Of a stretch of DNA of 64,000 bases, positions 34,872 through 44,120 are shown piece by piece. The notes under the pieces were generated by a model. It was not told the DNA's origin. It worked only from the letters and a program-made list of their open reading frames with translations, and did no database searches. Numbering within the stretch: position 1 is the stretch's first letter; every line of letters begins with the position of its first letter. The translations under genes and the position numbers were made by a program. Source of the stretch: Deinococcus aestuarii (GTDB taxonomy: Bacteria > Deinococcota > Deinococci > Deinococcales > Deinococcaceae); contig NZ_JAHKSN010000012.1 of assembly GCF_018863415.1 (NCBI RefSeq), positions 61,691 through 125,690 on the forward strand. Reading direction: 5' to 3'.

Positions 34872-35197
34872 AGCCCGCGGTCGCGTTCCTCGTGTAACTG
34901 CTGATCAATGCTCCAGTCCCCTTCAGAAATGTGGATGGAAGCCCCGCTCGGTTTTCCACTTCGGCGCGGGAGAGTGATGCCATGCACGAACTCTCGGGTT
35001 TCCGTCAAGGGCTCGAACTCATCGACCTTGGGCGCGGCCTCGAAGGTGACCCAGCCGAACCGTGCAGACTTTCTCACTGGTACCGTCAGCCTGGACCGAA
35101 GGAAGGCTCGTGGTGTCTCTCCCTGAGCCCGCCGCGCAATCTCCGAAATTTGAATCCTGGTCCCCCTCAACTTCCGAAAGCTCCCTCCGGTGCTCAT
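34868..35197 (-). CDS. Putative antitoxin partner of the PIN toxin
   Basis: This 109-residue protein precedes the toxin and overlaps it by four bases, the usual antitoxin-first order. Its N-terminal part is basic (FRKLRGTRIQISEIARRAQGETPRAFLRSR), suiting DNA binding, and the acidic end (ISEGDWSIDQQLHEERDRG) would bind the toxin. It is longer than typical VapB and I cannot name its fold. The ATG has AGGAGGAA upstream and a TATCCT -10 at 35229-35234. Confidence 0.7.
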   Translation of the reverse strand: MSTGGSFRKLRGTRIQISEIARRAQGETPRAFLRSRLTVPVRKSARFGWVTFEAAPKVDEFEPLTETREFVHGITLPRRSGKPSGASIHISEGDWSIDQQLHEERDRGL

Positions 35198-35258
35198 TCT
35201 GCTTCCTCCTGGCACGTCTCCTGCCCCCAGGATACCCGCCCCCGGCAGGCCGAGTTGC

Positions 35259-35264
35259 TACACT
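35259..35264 (+). promoter_or_regulatory. -10 element for minDE
   Basis: TACACT lies ten bases before the minD ATG; the start of transcription would fall within a few bases of the start codon. It is divergent from the antitoxin promoter. Confidence 0.45.
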
Positions 35265-35274
35265 GCCCCTCGTC

Positions 35275-36075
35275 ATGAATGCCAAGGTCATTGTGGTCAC
35301 GTCGGGCAAGGGGGGCGTGGGGAAGACCACGACCACCGCGAACATCGGCGCGGCGCTCGCCCGCCTGGGTGAAAAGGTCGTCGTGATCGACGTGGACGTG
35401 GGGTTGCGCAACCTCGACGTGGTGATGGGGCTCGAATCCCGCGTGGTCTTCGACCTGATCGACGTGATCGAGGGCAAGTGCCGCCTCTCACAGGCCCTGA
35501 TCCGCGACAAGCGGGTGGAGACGCTCTACCTCCTGCCCGCCTCGCAGACGCGCGACAAGGAGGCGCTGAACGCCGAGGTCTTCCGCGCGGCGGTGCGCCA
35601 GCTCATCGAAGAAGAGGGCTTCGACCGGGTGCTGATCGACTCGCCCGCCGGGATCGAGTCGGGCTTCAAGACGGCGGCGGCCCCGGCGGAGGGTGCGCTC
35701 GTGGTCGTGAACCCGGAAGTCTCCTCCGTGCGCGACGCCGACCGCATCATCGGGCTGCTCGAAGCCCAGCAGATTCGGGAAATCCGGCTCGTGATCAACC
35801 GCCTGCGACCCAAGATGGTGGCGAGCGGGAACATGCTCTCGGAGGCGGACGTGCTCGAAATCCTGGGGGTCAAGCCTATCGGCGTGATTCCCGAGGACGA
35901 GGGCATCCTGGTGAGCACGAACGTGGGCGAGCCCGCCGTGCTGGGCAAGACGAGGGCGGGGACGGCCTTTATGGACACCGCCCGGCGCCTCAAGGGGGAG
36001 GACGTGCCGTACCCCAACCTGGAAGAGAACAGAGGCTTCATCGCCATGCTGCGCCGTCTGTTCGGGGGGGCCTGA
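35275..36075 (+). CDS. minD: Septum site-determining ATPase MinD
   Basis: The 266-residue ParA-type ATPase has the deviant Walker A SGKGGVGKTTTTAN, the switch regions DVDVGLRNLDVVMG and IDSPAGIESGF, and a C-terminal amphipathic helix (GFIAMLRRLFGG) that attaches it to the membrane. With MinE it places the division septum. TACACT (35259-35264) stands ten bases before ATG 35275, so any leader is very short. minE follows at once; no minC is in the window. Confidence 0.97.
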   Translation: MNAKVIVVTSGKGGVGKTTTTANIGAALARLGEKVVVIDVDVGLRNLDVVMGLESRVVFDLIDVIEGKCRLSQALIRDKRVETLYLLPASQTRDKEALNAEVFRAAVRQLIEEEGFDRVLIDSPAGIESGFKTAAAPAEGALVVVNPEVSSVRDADRIIGLLEAQQIREIRLVINRLRPKMVASGNMLSEADVLEILGVKPIGVIPEDEGILVSTNVGEPAVLGKTRAGTAFMDTARRLKGEDVPYPNLEENRGFIAMLRRLFGGA

Positions 36076-36076
36076 C

Positions 36077-36334
36077 ATGTTCTCGTGGCTCAGGGGCAAG
36101 CGCAGTAAGGAGACGCTCAAGGACCGTCTCGAACTCGTCCTCGCCTACGACCGCGCGCAGATTCCGCCCGGCAAGGTGGACGCGCTGAGAAACGACTTGC
36201 TGGAGGTCGTGCGGCGGTATTTCCCGGCGGGGAACAGCAACGTGGAGGTCGAGCAGCGCGGCGATCAGGTGGTGCTGACGGCGAGCATCGCCCTCGACGA
36301 GCAGCCCAGGAACACGGGGCGCCCGGGACGCTGA
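36077..36334 (+). CDS. minE: Cell division topological specificity factor MinE
   Basis: This 85-residue protein has the MinE parts: a basic N-terminal membrane-targeting segment (MFSWLRGKRSKE), the MinD-stimulating helix ETLKDRLELVLAYDRAQI, and the dimeric beta domain ending VVLTASIAL. It follows minD with one base between stop and start. Confidence 0.95.
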   Translation: MFSWLRGKRSKETLKDRLELVLAYDRAQIPPGKVDALRNDLLEVVRRYFPAGNSNVEVEQRGDQVVLTASIALDEQPRNTGRPGR

Positions 36335-36349
36335 GCCTGGGGTGGGGCG

Positions 36350-36385
36350 GGGGCCGGGGCACGCGCTTCCCGGCCCCTTTCCCTT
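36350..36385 (+). terminator. Terminator after minDE
   Basis: GGGGCCGGG pairs with CCCGGCCCC (ending 36377) over a ten-base loop and is followed by TTTCCCTTT. Confidence 0.7.
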
Positions 36386-36433
36386 TCACCCGACGGCTGA
36401 GCCACCCCGGTAGCCTGGGGGGGTGATCCAGCC

Positions 36434-37507
36434 GTGAACCTCAAGTACGACCTGCGCTTCCCCCTGGTGGTCGCCGCCCTGCTCGTGGTCGGCCTGATGA
36501 CGGTGAGCACGGCGGCGCTGAGCCCCCGGGCCGCGCCCGGCATCTTCCCCAAGCAGGTGATCGGCGTGGTGCTCGCCGCCCTCCCGGTGGCCCTGCTGTG
36601 GTGGGCGGGGCGGGACCGCGCCTACCGCGCCGCGCCGTACCTCTTCGCGGGGGCGCTGCTGCTCCAGGCGAGCACCTTCGTGATCGGCAAGGAGGTGAAC
36701 GGGCAGCAGAACTGGCTCGTGTTTGGGCCGGTGCAGTTTCAGCCGCTTGAGTTCCTCAAGTTCGCCCTGATCCTGATGCTGCCCGTCGTGCTGCGAGGCG
36801 GCTATCAGGGGGTCAAGACGTACGCGGCGGCCCTGGCGGTCTTCCTCCCCGCCCTCGCGCTGGTGGTGTTGCAGGACTTCGGGGGGGCGCTCGTGCTCGG
36901 CGTGATGTTCGGGGTGATGATGCTCGCCGCCCGGGTGCCGTGGTGGCACGCGCTGCTGGCCGTGGTCGCCCTGGGAGTGGCTTTTCCAACCCTGGTGTAT
37001 CCGCACCTGGAGCCGTACCAGCAAAAACGGCTCACCATCTTCCTCGATCCCTACCAGGAACCCAGGGGGGCGGGGTATCAGGTCATCCAGAGCACCATCG
37101 CGGTCGGGTCGGGCGGGGTGCAGGGCAAGGGGTACAAGCAGGGGTCGCAGTCGCACAACGGCTTCCTGCCGGAAGCGCACACCGACTTCGCCTTCTCCTC
37201 GTGGGCGGAGGAACAGGGGCTCGTCGGCGGGCTCGCCGTCCTCGTGCTGTATGGGGCCCTCTTCTGGCGGCTGTCGGGCATGGCCGCCGAGTCGCCGCGC
37301 TTGCAGGACCAGATTCTCTTCGCGGGCGTGCTGGGGCAACTCGGGGCGCAGGTGCTCGAAAACGTGGGGGCGGCGCTGGGCCTGTTGCCGCTGACGGGCG
37401 TGACCCTGCCGCTCATCAGCTACGGCCTGAGCAGCCTGGTCACCACCCTCGCCACGCTGGGGCTCGCGTACGTGGTGTACCGGGACAGGTACGGCGGGGT
37501 GATCTGA
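36434..37507 (+). CDS. RodA/FtsW/SpoVE-type peptidoglycan glycosyltransferase
   Basis: The 357-residue protein has about ten membrane spans and the SEDS hallmarks: QPLEFLKFALIL, LQDFGGALVLGV, the large loop with GYQVIQSTIAVGSGGVQGKGYKQGSQSHNGFLPEAHTDFAFS, and TGVTLPLISYGLSSL. It polymerises lipid II in elongation or division with a partner transpeptidase. RodA is more likely from the short N-terminus, but in cocci the split is unclear. GTG 36434 follows TAGCCT by 17 bases. Its place after minDE links it with cell shape and division. Confidence 0.9.
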   Translation: MNLKYDLRFPLVVAALLVVGLMTVSTAALSPRAAPGIFPKQVIGVVLAALPVALLWWAGRDRAYRAAPYLFAGALLLQASTFVIGKEVNGQQNWLVFGPVQFQPLEFLKFALILMLPVVLRGGYQGVKTYAAALAVFLPALALVVLQDFGGALVLGVMFGVMMLAARVPWWHALLAVVALGVAFPTLVYPHLEPYQQKRLTIFLDPYQEPRGAGYQVIQSTIAVGSGGVQGKGYKQGSQSHNGFLPEAHTDFAFSSWAEEQGLVGGLAVLVLYGALFWRLSGMAAESPRLQDQILFAGVLGQLGAQVLENVGAALGLLPLTGVTLPLISYGLSSLVTTLATLGLAYVVYRDRYGGVI

Positions 37508-37660
37508 GGTTCTTTTGGCACAAACGGCGGATCACAGCACGAGGAGTGCCAGGTAACCTGGGGAGGTGCGCGGCGGGAGACCGTCAGTGTCCCTCAACAG
37601 TGTGTTCGACGGCAAGACAACCGCACGGGCCGGGTCGGGCGGACCTGGAGGGGTGGAAGC

Positions 37661-38581
37661 ATGAACCTTGATCCGGAACACTCGTTGACGGGCCGCGTCG
37701 CCGTCGTCGCCGGGGCCACACGTGGAGCGGGGCGGGGCATCGCCGTCGAACTGGGGGCGAGGGGCGCGACCGTTCTGTGCACCGGACGTTCCACCCGCAC
37801 GGGCCTGAGTGACCTCGGTACGGCGCAGGGCCGACCGGAGACCATCGAGGAGACGGCGGAGCTGGTCACGGCGGCGGGCGGCGTCGGCGTCCCGGTGCGC
37901 TGCGACCACCTGAACGAGGCCGACGTGCAGGCCCTCGCCGAGCGGGTGCGGGCGGACTTCGGCGGTCTCGACGTGCTCGTCAACGACGTGTGGGGCGGCG
38001 AGCGACACAGCGAATGGGGCAAGAAGGCGTGGGAACTCGATCTGGCGAAGGCCCGCGCGCTGATCGAAGGCGGGCTGTGGACCCACCTCGTCACGGGGCG
38101 GTACCTGATCCCGCTCCTGCGTCCCGGCGCCCTCATCGTGGAGGTGACCGACGGGGACGGCTGGTCCTACCGGGGCAACCTGATCTACGACCTTGCCAAG
38201 ACGGGCGTGATGCGGTTGGCGCAGGGTTGGGCGCACGAGCTGGAGGGGGACCCGCGCGGCGTGACGAGCGTGAGCGTCACCCCCGGTTACCTGCGCTCGG
38301 AGGAGATGCTGGCCCACTTCGGGGTGGAGGAGACCCGCTGGCGGGACGCCACCGCCCGGGACCCCAACTTCGCCGAGTCCGAGACGCCCCGCTTCGTGGG
38401 CCGGGCCGTCGCCGCCCTCGCCGCCGACCCCGACAAACATCGCTTCAATGGCCGCGCCCTCGCCTCCTGGACGTTGATGGACGAGTACGGCTTCACGGAT
38501 GTGGACGGGCGCAAGCCACACTGGGGCAACTGGTTCCGGGAGATGCTGAAGGGGCAGTTGGTGACGCCGGATCAGGTCTGA
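37661..38581 (+). CDS. SDR family oxidoreductase
   Basis: This 306-residue Rossmann protein has the cofactor motif VVAGATRGAGRGIAVELGARG with CTGRS following (NADP preference), the LVNDVWGG strand in place of the usual NNAG, and the active-site YDLAKTG (YxxxK). The replacement of NNAG by NDVWGG and the long insert with WGKKAWELDL place it in a divergent SDR branch. GGAGG stands before the ATG. The substrate is unknown. Confidence 0.85.
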   Translation: MNLDPEHSLTGRVAVVAGATRGAGRGIAVELGARGATVLCTGRSTRTGLSDLGTAQGRPETIEETAELVTAAGGVGVPVRCDHLNEADVQALAERVRADFGGLDVLVNDVWGGERHSEWGKKAWELDLAKARALIEGGLWTHLVTGRYLIPLLRPGALIVEVTDGDGWSYRGNLIYDLAKTGVMRLAQGWAHELEGDPRGVTSVSVTPGYLRSEEMLAHFGVEETRWRDATARDPNFAESETPRFVGRAVAALAADPDKHRFNGRALASWTLMDEYGFTDVDGRKPHWGNWFREMLKGQLVTPDQV

Positions 38582-38609
38582 CCCGCTTCCGGTTCCGGTA
38601 AGGTGTTCC

Positions 38610-39394
38610 ATGCGTTTCATCGGCCTCGACCTCGCCTGGTCCGTCCGCAACCCCACGGGCGGCGCCGTCATCGAGGGGACGCGGGGGGCGGGCGCCTGCT
38701 GGAGACGGCCCTCCTCTCCGACGACACGAGCGTTCTCGCTTTCGTGGAGACCCACGCCGGGGACGACCCGGCTATCGTCACCATCGACGCGCCGCTCACC
38801 GTGCCCAACGTGACCGGGCGCCGCCTTGCCGAGGCGGAGGTCGGGGCGGTGTTCGGACGCTTCCAGGCGGCGGCCCACCCCACGAACAGAACGCGGCTGG
38901 CCGACGCGGCGGGAGTCGTTCGGGGTGAGGCGCTGACGCAGGCGCTTACGGCGCGCGGCTTCGTTCACGATCCCAGAATCCCTGTCGGGTTGCCCGTCCG
39001 CCGCGTGGTCGAGGTCTACCCCCACCCGGCAACGGTCGCGCTCTTCGGGCTCAGCCGCACCCTGAAATACAAGAACAAGGGGCAAGCGCGCGAGGTCATG
39101 GACGCTGCCTGGACTGCCCTTTACGACCACCTCGCCGCGCTGGCCCAGGCCGACCCACCGCTGACAGGTCTAGGCGCCCACCTCGCCGTGAACCCCGCCA
39201 CCCTGCGTGGCCGCGCCCTCAAGGACCACGAAGACCGCACCGACGCCCTCCTCTGCGCCTACATCGCCCTGTACGCCCACCGCTGGGGGCTGGAACGGAG
39301 CGAGGTGCTGGGTACGCTGGAGGGCGGCTACATCTTCACGCCGACCCTGCCCGAAAGGTGGAACGCCTCGCGCGCCGTGGAAGTGTCCTCGTGA
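38610..39394 (+). pseudogene. DUF429 protein gene interrupted by a frameshift
   Basis: The first 25 codons from ATG 38610 read MRFIGLDLAWSVRNPTGGAV, the usual start of DUF429 (predicted RNase H-like nucleases). After the G-run at about 38685-38690 the frame continues as out-of-family sequence, while the -1 frame immediately takes up the family sequence GRLLETALLSDDTSVLAFVETHAG, on to GLGAHLAVNPATLRG and KDHEDRTDALLCAYIAL. One G missing from a run of six explains it, so a sequencing error, a true pseudogene or slippage on G GGG GGC are all possible. The tail of the frame overlaps the next gene by four bases. Confidence 0.85.
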
Positions 39395-39978
39395 CCCTGC
39401 CCGACGATGCCTTCGAGCCGGACTCCCGCGCAGAGTGGCGAACGTGGCTGGAGGCGAACGCCCAGACCGAAAAAGGCGTGTGGCTCGTGCTGCGCAAGAA
39501 GTCGGCGGGCCCAGTCAACCTGAGCGGGGACGACGCGGTGGAGGAGGCCCTGTGCTTCGGCTGGATCGACTCCAAGCCGCGCAGGCTCGACGGGGCACGC
39601 TCCATGCTGTATATCGCCCCCCGCAAGCCCGGCAGCGGTTGGAGTGCCGTCAATAAAGCCCGGGTGGAACGGATGCGGGCGGCGGGCCTGATGACCCCGG
39701 CAGGGCAGGCGAAGATCGACGCGGCGGTGCGGGACGGCTCGTGGACCCTCCTCGACGCGGTGGACGCGCTGGAGGTGCCGCCCGATCTGGAGGCAGCGCT
39801 GGCAGACGAAGGCGCACGCGAGCCATGGGACGCCTTCCCCCGCAGCGCGAGGCGGGGCATCCTCGAGTGGATCGCGCAGGCCAAGACCGCCGCCACCCGC
39901 GAGAAACGGGTGCGCGAGACGGCGACTCTCGCGGCCCGGGGCGAACGGGCGAACCAGTGGCGCCGGGGGGCACGGTGA
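39391..39978 (+). CDS. YdeI/OmpD-associated family protein
   Basis: The 195-residue protein reads FEPDSRAEWRTWLEANAQTEKGVWLVLRKK at the start, then DDAVEEALCFGWIDSKPRRLDGARSMLYIAPRK, the diagnostic block of the YdeI family, and a C-terminal helical region ARRGILEWIAQAKTAATREKRV. Members are linked with peptide or stress resistance; biochemistry is unsettled. GTG 39391 overlaps the DUF429 stop by four bases and its own stop overlaps the cupin gene by four bases. Confidence 0.85.
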   Translation: MTLPDDAFEPDSRAEWRTWLEANAQTEKGVWLVLRKKSAGPVNLSGDDAVEEALCFGWIDSKPRRLDGARSMLYIAPRKPGSGWSAVNKARVERMRAAGLMTPAGQAKIDAAVRDGSWTLLDAVDALEVPPDLEAALADEGAREPWDAFPRSARRGILEWIAQAKTAATREKRVRETATLAARGERANQWRRGAR

Positions 39979-40394
39979 CCGCCGAGGAAATCATCCGCCT
40001 GCTGGGCCTGGAACCGCACCCGGAGGGCGGGCACTACGTCCAGATTCACTCGGACGCGCGGGAGGTGGACGGGCGGCCCGTGTGCACCACCATCTCCTTC
40101 CTGCTGCGGGCGGGCGAGGTCTCGCACTGGCACCGGGTGGACGCGACCGAAGTTTGGTGCCACCATGCGGGGGCGGCGCTAGAGCTGGCGGTCTGGGAGG
40201 GAGGCGAGGTTCGCCGTCTGCGGCTGGGGTCCGACCTCGCGGGCGGTGAGCGGCCCCAGGGCATCGTGCCTGCCCACGTCTGGCAGAGCGCGCGGTCCCT
40301 GGGCGAATGGAGCCTGGTGGGCTGCGTGGTGGCGCCGGGGTTCCGCTTCGGCGGCTTCGAGCTGGCCCCGCCCGGTTGGAATCCGCCCGTCTGA
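39975..40394 (+). CDS. DUF985 cupin-domain protein
   Basis: This 139-residue single cupin reads IIRLLGLEPHPEGGHYVQIHSD, TTISFLLRAGEVSHWHRVDATEVWCHHAG and VVAPGFRFGGFELAP, all typical of the DUF985 group. The His residues of SHWHRVD would bind a metal in a canonical cupin. The family has no agreed function, with sugar-epimerase-like activity suggested for relatives. GTG 39975 is coupled to the YdeI gene by a four-base overlap. Confidence 0.88.
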   Translation: MTAEEIIRLLGLEPHPEGGHYVQIHSDAREVDGRPVCTTISFLLRAGEVSHWHRVDATEVWCHHAGAALELAVWEGGEVRRLRLGSDLAGGERPQGIVPAHVWQSARSLGEWSLVGCVVAPGFRFGGFELAPPGWNPPV

Positions 40395-40458
40395 CGCCTT
40401 TTCTCTGCCTCCGCCTTAACCACCCCTGAATCTGACGGGCGGCTGATCCGCGAGTCGC

Positions 40459-40464
40459 TAGATT
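40459..40464 (+). promoter_or_regulatory. Leaderless -10 element for the second aldo/keto reductase
   Basis: TAGATT is followed by seven bases and ATG 40472. Confidence 0.55.
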
Positions 40465-40471
40465 GGGCCGC

Positions 40472-41416
<945 letters not shown>

Positions 41417-41512
41417 GGACTCAGAGGGAGGGGGCGCGGCAGACCACCCTCGGCCCCTTCTCCTGGCAGCCCTTTGCAACTTCCGACGCACGCCGTCCCC
41501 ACCCCGCCCCTC

Positions 41513-41518
41513 TATGCT
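41513..41518 (+). promoter_or_regulatory. Leaderless -10 element for the ABC-2 exporter
   Basis: TATGCT is followed by six bases and ATG 41525. Confidence 0.5.
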
Positions 41519-41524
41519 GACCCG

Positions 41525-42487
41525 ATGGCGGCCATCGAGACGCGGGAACTGCGCAAGGTCTACCGGGGGCGGGCGGTCGTGGACGGCCTGAGCCTCACGG
41601 TGGGCGAGGGGGAGGTCTTCGGCTTCCTGGGCCCCAACGGGGCGGGCAAGAGCACGACCGTCAAGATGCTCCTCGGCCTCGTCCACCCCACGGGCGGCGA
41701 GGTGCGGGTCCTCGGCGGTCGGCCCTCCGACCCGGCGGTGCGCGCCCGGCTGGGGTTCTTGCCCGAGCAGTTCCGCTTTCAGACCTGGATGACTGCCCAG
41801 GAATTCCTGCGCTTCCACGGGCGGCTCGCCGGGTTGAGGGCCGACGAGGTTCAGGCCCGCGTGCCGCAGGTGCTCGAAACGGTGGGGCTGGGTGGGCGCG
41901 GCGGCGAGGCGATGAGCGGCTACTCGAAGGGGATGCTCCAGCGCGCGGGCCTCGCGGCGGCGATCCTGGCCCGGCCCCGCCTCGTTTTTCTGGACGAGCC
42001 GACGAGCGCGCTCGACCCCATCGGGCGCGTCGAGGTGCGCGAGATCATCGAGCGCCTCAAGGCCGAGGGCGTGGCTGTCTTCCTGAACTCACACCTGCTG
42101 TCGGAGGTCGAGCAGGTGTGCGACCGGGTGGCGTTCGTCAAGGCCGGGCGGGTGCTGCGTCAGGGCACGATGCGCGACCTTCAGGGCGGCGTCCTCCCCG
42201 TGGACCTGCGGGTGGACCACCTCTCGCCGGGGCTGCTGAGCGCGCTGGGGGAGATCGGCGAGGTGCGGCACGTCGACACGAACACCCCGGGCCGCGCGGA
42301 CGTGGAGGTGTGGCTGGGGCGGGAGGAGGCGTTGCCCGCCCTCGCGGACGCCGTTCACGCCCACCGCGCCCGGCTCTACGCGCTCAGCCCCCGCCGCCCC
42401 GACCTGGAGACCCTGTTCCTCGAACTCATCGAGGACACGCCGGAGGCCGCCCGCGCCCCCCGCACCCCGGAGGCGGCCCGTGCGTAA
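41525..42487 (+). CDS. ABC transporter ATP-binding protein
   Basis: The 320-residue ATPase has Walker A GPNGAGKSTT, a signature loop changed to MSGYSKGMLQR in place of LSGGQ, and Walker B LVFLDEPTSALDP, then the switch His in LNSHLLSEVE. This signature variant is common in the NosF/CcmA-like exporter ATPases. A C-terminal region of about 100 residues follows. It overlaps the permease gene by eight bases; the pair forms an ABC-2-type exporter of unknown cargo. Confidence 0.9.
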   Translation: MAAIETRELRKVYRGRAVVDGLSLTVGEGEVFGFLGPNGAGKSTTVKMLLGLVHPTGGEVRVLGGRPSDPAVRARLGFLPEQFRFQTWMTAQEFLRFHGRLAGLRADEVQARVPQVLETVGLGGRGGEAMSGYSKGMLQRAGLAAAILARPRLVFLDEPTSALDPIGRVEVREIIERLKAEGVAVFLNSHLLSEVEQVCDRVAFVKAGRVLRQGTMRDLQGGVLPVDLRVDHLSPGLLSALGEIGEVRHVDTNTPGRADVEVWLGREEALPALADAVHAHRARLYALSPRRPDLETLFLELIEDTPEAARAPRTPEAARA

Positions 42488-43352
42488 CGCCCTCTTGATC
42501 GCCGAACTCAGCCTGCGCGAGGCGGTGCGCAAACGGCTGGTGATCGTGCTGCTGCTCCTCACCGCCGCCTTCGTGGGCTTCTACCTCTACGGCATCGTGC
42601 GGCTGGAGCAGACCCTCGACCAGCGGGCCTTTGAGCTCGGCCTCGACGGTCGCAGCGTGTACGGGGCGGCAAACGCGCCCGTCATGTACGCCACGCTGTT
42701 CGGGATGTACCTCGTCTTTTTCCTGGGGTCGCTGATGGCCGTGCTCTCCACCGTGGGGGCGGTCAGCGGTGACGTGGAGAGCGGCGTCATGCAGAGCGTG
42801 ATCGCGCGGCCCATCACCCGGGCGCAGCTCGTGTTCGGGCGCTGGGTGGGCTTCACGCTGGTGAACGTGGGGTACGTCGCCCTGATCAGCGGGGCGCTGC
42901 TGTGGGGCATCCGGCTCATCACGGGCTTCGTGCCGCCCGCGCCGCTGCCCGCCGTGGGGCTGATCCTGCTCGCCATCGCCCTGATCACGGCGCTGACGGT
43001 GCTGGGAAGCACCCTCTTCACCACCCTGGCGAACGGCATCGGCGTGTTCGTGCTGTACGGGGTGGGCTTCGCGGGGGGCATCCTGGGCACCATCGGCTCG
43101 TTCGCGGACAGCCCGACGCTGACGTCCCTCGGGCGCCTCGCCAACACGCTGATGCCCACCAACTCGCTGTGGCTGGGCGCGAGCTACCACCTCCAGCCCG
43201 AGGTGCTGCGGCAACTGGGGCAGGCGGCGCGGGGAGCCAACCCCTTTTTCGGAAGCGAGCCCCTCGCGCCGGGATTGATCGTGTGGGCGTGCGCCCTCGC
43301 CGTGCTGGCGGTGGCCGCCGGGATGTGGCACTTCAGCCGCCGGGACCTCTAG
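42480..43352 (+). CDS. ABC-2 type permease
   Basis: A 290-residue membrane protein with about six spans (residues 18-38, 68-92, 112-140, 150-172, 180-205 and 262-284). The phrases GAVSGDVESGVMQSVIARPITRAQLVFGRW and LANTLMPTNSLW are typical of NosY-like ABC-2 permeases. GTG 42480 lies inside the end of the ATPase gene. The nos genes themselves are absent, so this is a general exporter rather than part of denitrification. Confidence 0.85.
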   Translation: MRNALLIAELSLREAVRKRLVIVLLLLTAAFVGFYLYGIVRLEQTLDQRAFELGLDGRSVYGAANAPVMYATLFGMYLVFFLGSLMAVLSTVGAVSGDVESGVMQSVIARPITRAQLVFGRWVGFTLVNVGYVALISGALLWGIRLITGFVPPAPLPAVGLILLAIALITALTVLGSTLFTTLANGIGVFVLYGVGFAGGILGTIGSFADSPTLTSLGRLANTLMPTNSLWLGASYHLQPEVLRQLGQAARGANPFFGSEPLAPGLIVWACALAVLAVAAGMWHFSRRDL

Positions 43353-43375
43353 CGGGGTCGAGGCGGGAACGCCGT

Positions 43376-43450
43376 CCGCCGGAGCGGGCCAGCGCGTCCC
43401 CTCTGCCCGGGAGGAGACGCTTCCCCTGTGAGCGGGGACCGCTCCGGCGG
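43376..43450. repeat. Nested palindromic element between convergent genes
   Basis: CCGCCGGAGCGG (43376-43387) and CCGCTCCGGCGG (43439-43450) form a perfect 12-bp outer stem. The 51 bases within can make two more arms (GCGTC to GACGC and CCCC to GGGG), a cloverleaf-like branched structure. It may act as a two-way terminator, but the build also recalls REP-type palindromic elements. Confidence 0.55.
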
Positions 43451-43461
43451 TGTGGCGAGGA

Positions 43462-43815
43462 TCAGAGGTCGGCCTCCTCGGGCGGGAGGGGCACCGCGCG
43501 CCAGTTCGCCTCCGCCGTGTCGTCGTTGCCCGGGCGGCCCGGCCCGGCGGTGTCGTGGCAGGTGAAGCTCATCAGGGGCCAGCTCAGGCGGCCCTCCCGC
43601 AGGTTCATCACGTACATACCGTGCTGGGCCGCTCCAGGAACACGGCCCGCGGTCGTCCGGTAGTGCACCTCCAGCCGCTCGCCCGGGCCGACCTCGGGCA
43701 GGCTCGACTCCGTGACGACGCCCTCGAAGGCGCGCTCCGGGTCGTGGACCTCGCCGCGCCACGCGCCGCGCAACTCGATCACCGTGTTCGTGGGGCTCCA
43801 GTTCTCCTGAGTCAT
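43462..43815 (-). CDS. 117-residue protein of unknown function
   Basis: The product (MTQENWSPTNTVIELRGAWRGEVHDPERAF, HYRTTAGRVPGAAQHGMYVMNLREG, PLMSFTCHD) looks like a beta-rich soluble domain. The ATG at 43815 begins the ordered part; the frame is open further upstream (to 43875) but that stretch is Arg/Ser-rich and unconvincing. GGAGC stands close to the ATG. I recognise no family. Confidence 0.55.
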   Translation of the reverse strand: MTQENWSPTNTVIELRGAWRGEVHDPERAFEGVVTESSLPEVGPGERLEVHYRTTAGRVPGAAQHGMYVMNLREGRLSWPLMSFTCHDTAGPGRPGNDDTAEANWRAVPLPPEEADL

Positions 43816-43880
43816 GCTCCAGGGAAGCCCACGGGCTCGTGAAGGGGATGTGACCGTCCGGGTTTTTCTAGACACGATGG

Positions 43881-43910
43881 GGGGCCAGCGACGGGTGGGT
43901 CGCTGGCCCC
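43881..43910. terminator. Perfect 12-bp hairpin
   Basis: GGGGCCAGCGAC and GTCGCTGGCCCC enclose a six-base loop, just beyond the 63-residue gene on the minus strand. No T run follows, so it may be an mRNA-end stabiliser as much as a terminator. Confidence 0.6.
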
Positions 43911-43928
43911 TGGAGCGCGCGGGTCAGG

Positions 43929-44120
43929 CTAGAGGTCGAGGGGGTCGGGCATCTCGGTGGCGGCCCGGCCCTCTTCCTTGCGGTGCTCGTTGATAAAGCC
44001 CTTCTCGCGGGCCGGGAGGTTCCCCTGGCTGGCGGTCGAGTCGCCGAGGTCGGGCCGCTCGTCGCTGTGCTCCACGGTGGGGTTGGGGCTGGTCGGGACG
44101 TTCGCGTCGCGGTCGGTCAT
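43929..44120 (-). CDS. 63-residue hydrophilic protein
   Basis: A small, highly polar product (MTDRDANVPTSPNPTVEHSD, then LPAREKGFINEHRKEEGRA), probably disordered. GGAGGAG lies before the ATG. The start overlaps the stop of the 144-residue gene by four bases. Its composition resembles hydrophilin-like stress proteins, but that is a composition argument only. Confidence 0.6.
   Translation of the reverse strand: MTDRDANVPTSPNPTVEHSDERPDLGDSTASQGNLPAREKGFINEHRKEEGRAATEMPDPLDL

Noticed and set aside
41525..43352. Nitrous oxide reductase accessory genes (nosF-nosY)
   Set aside because: The ATPase and permease resemble that branch, but no nosZ, nosD or nosL is adjacent; a general ABC-2 exporter is the safer call.
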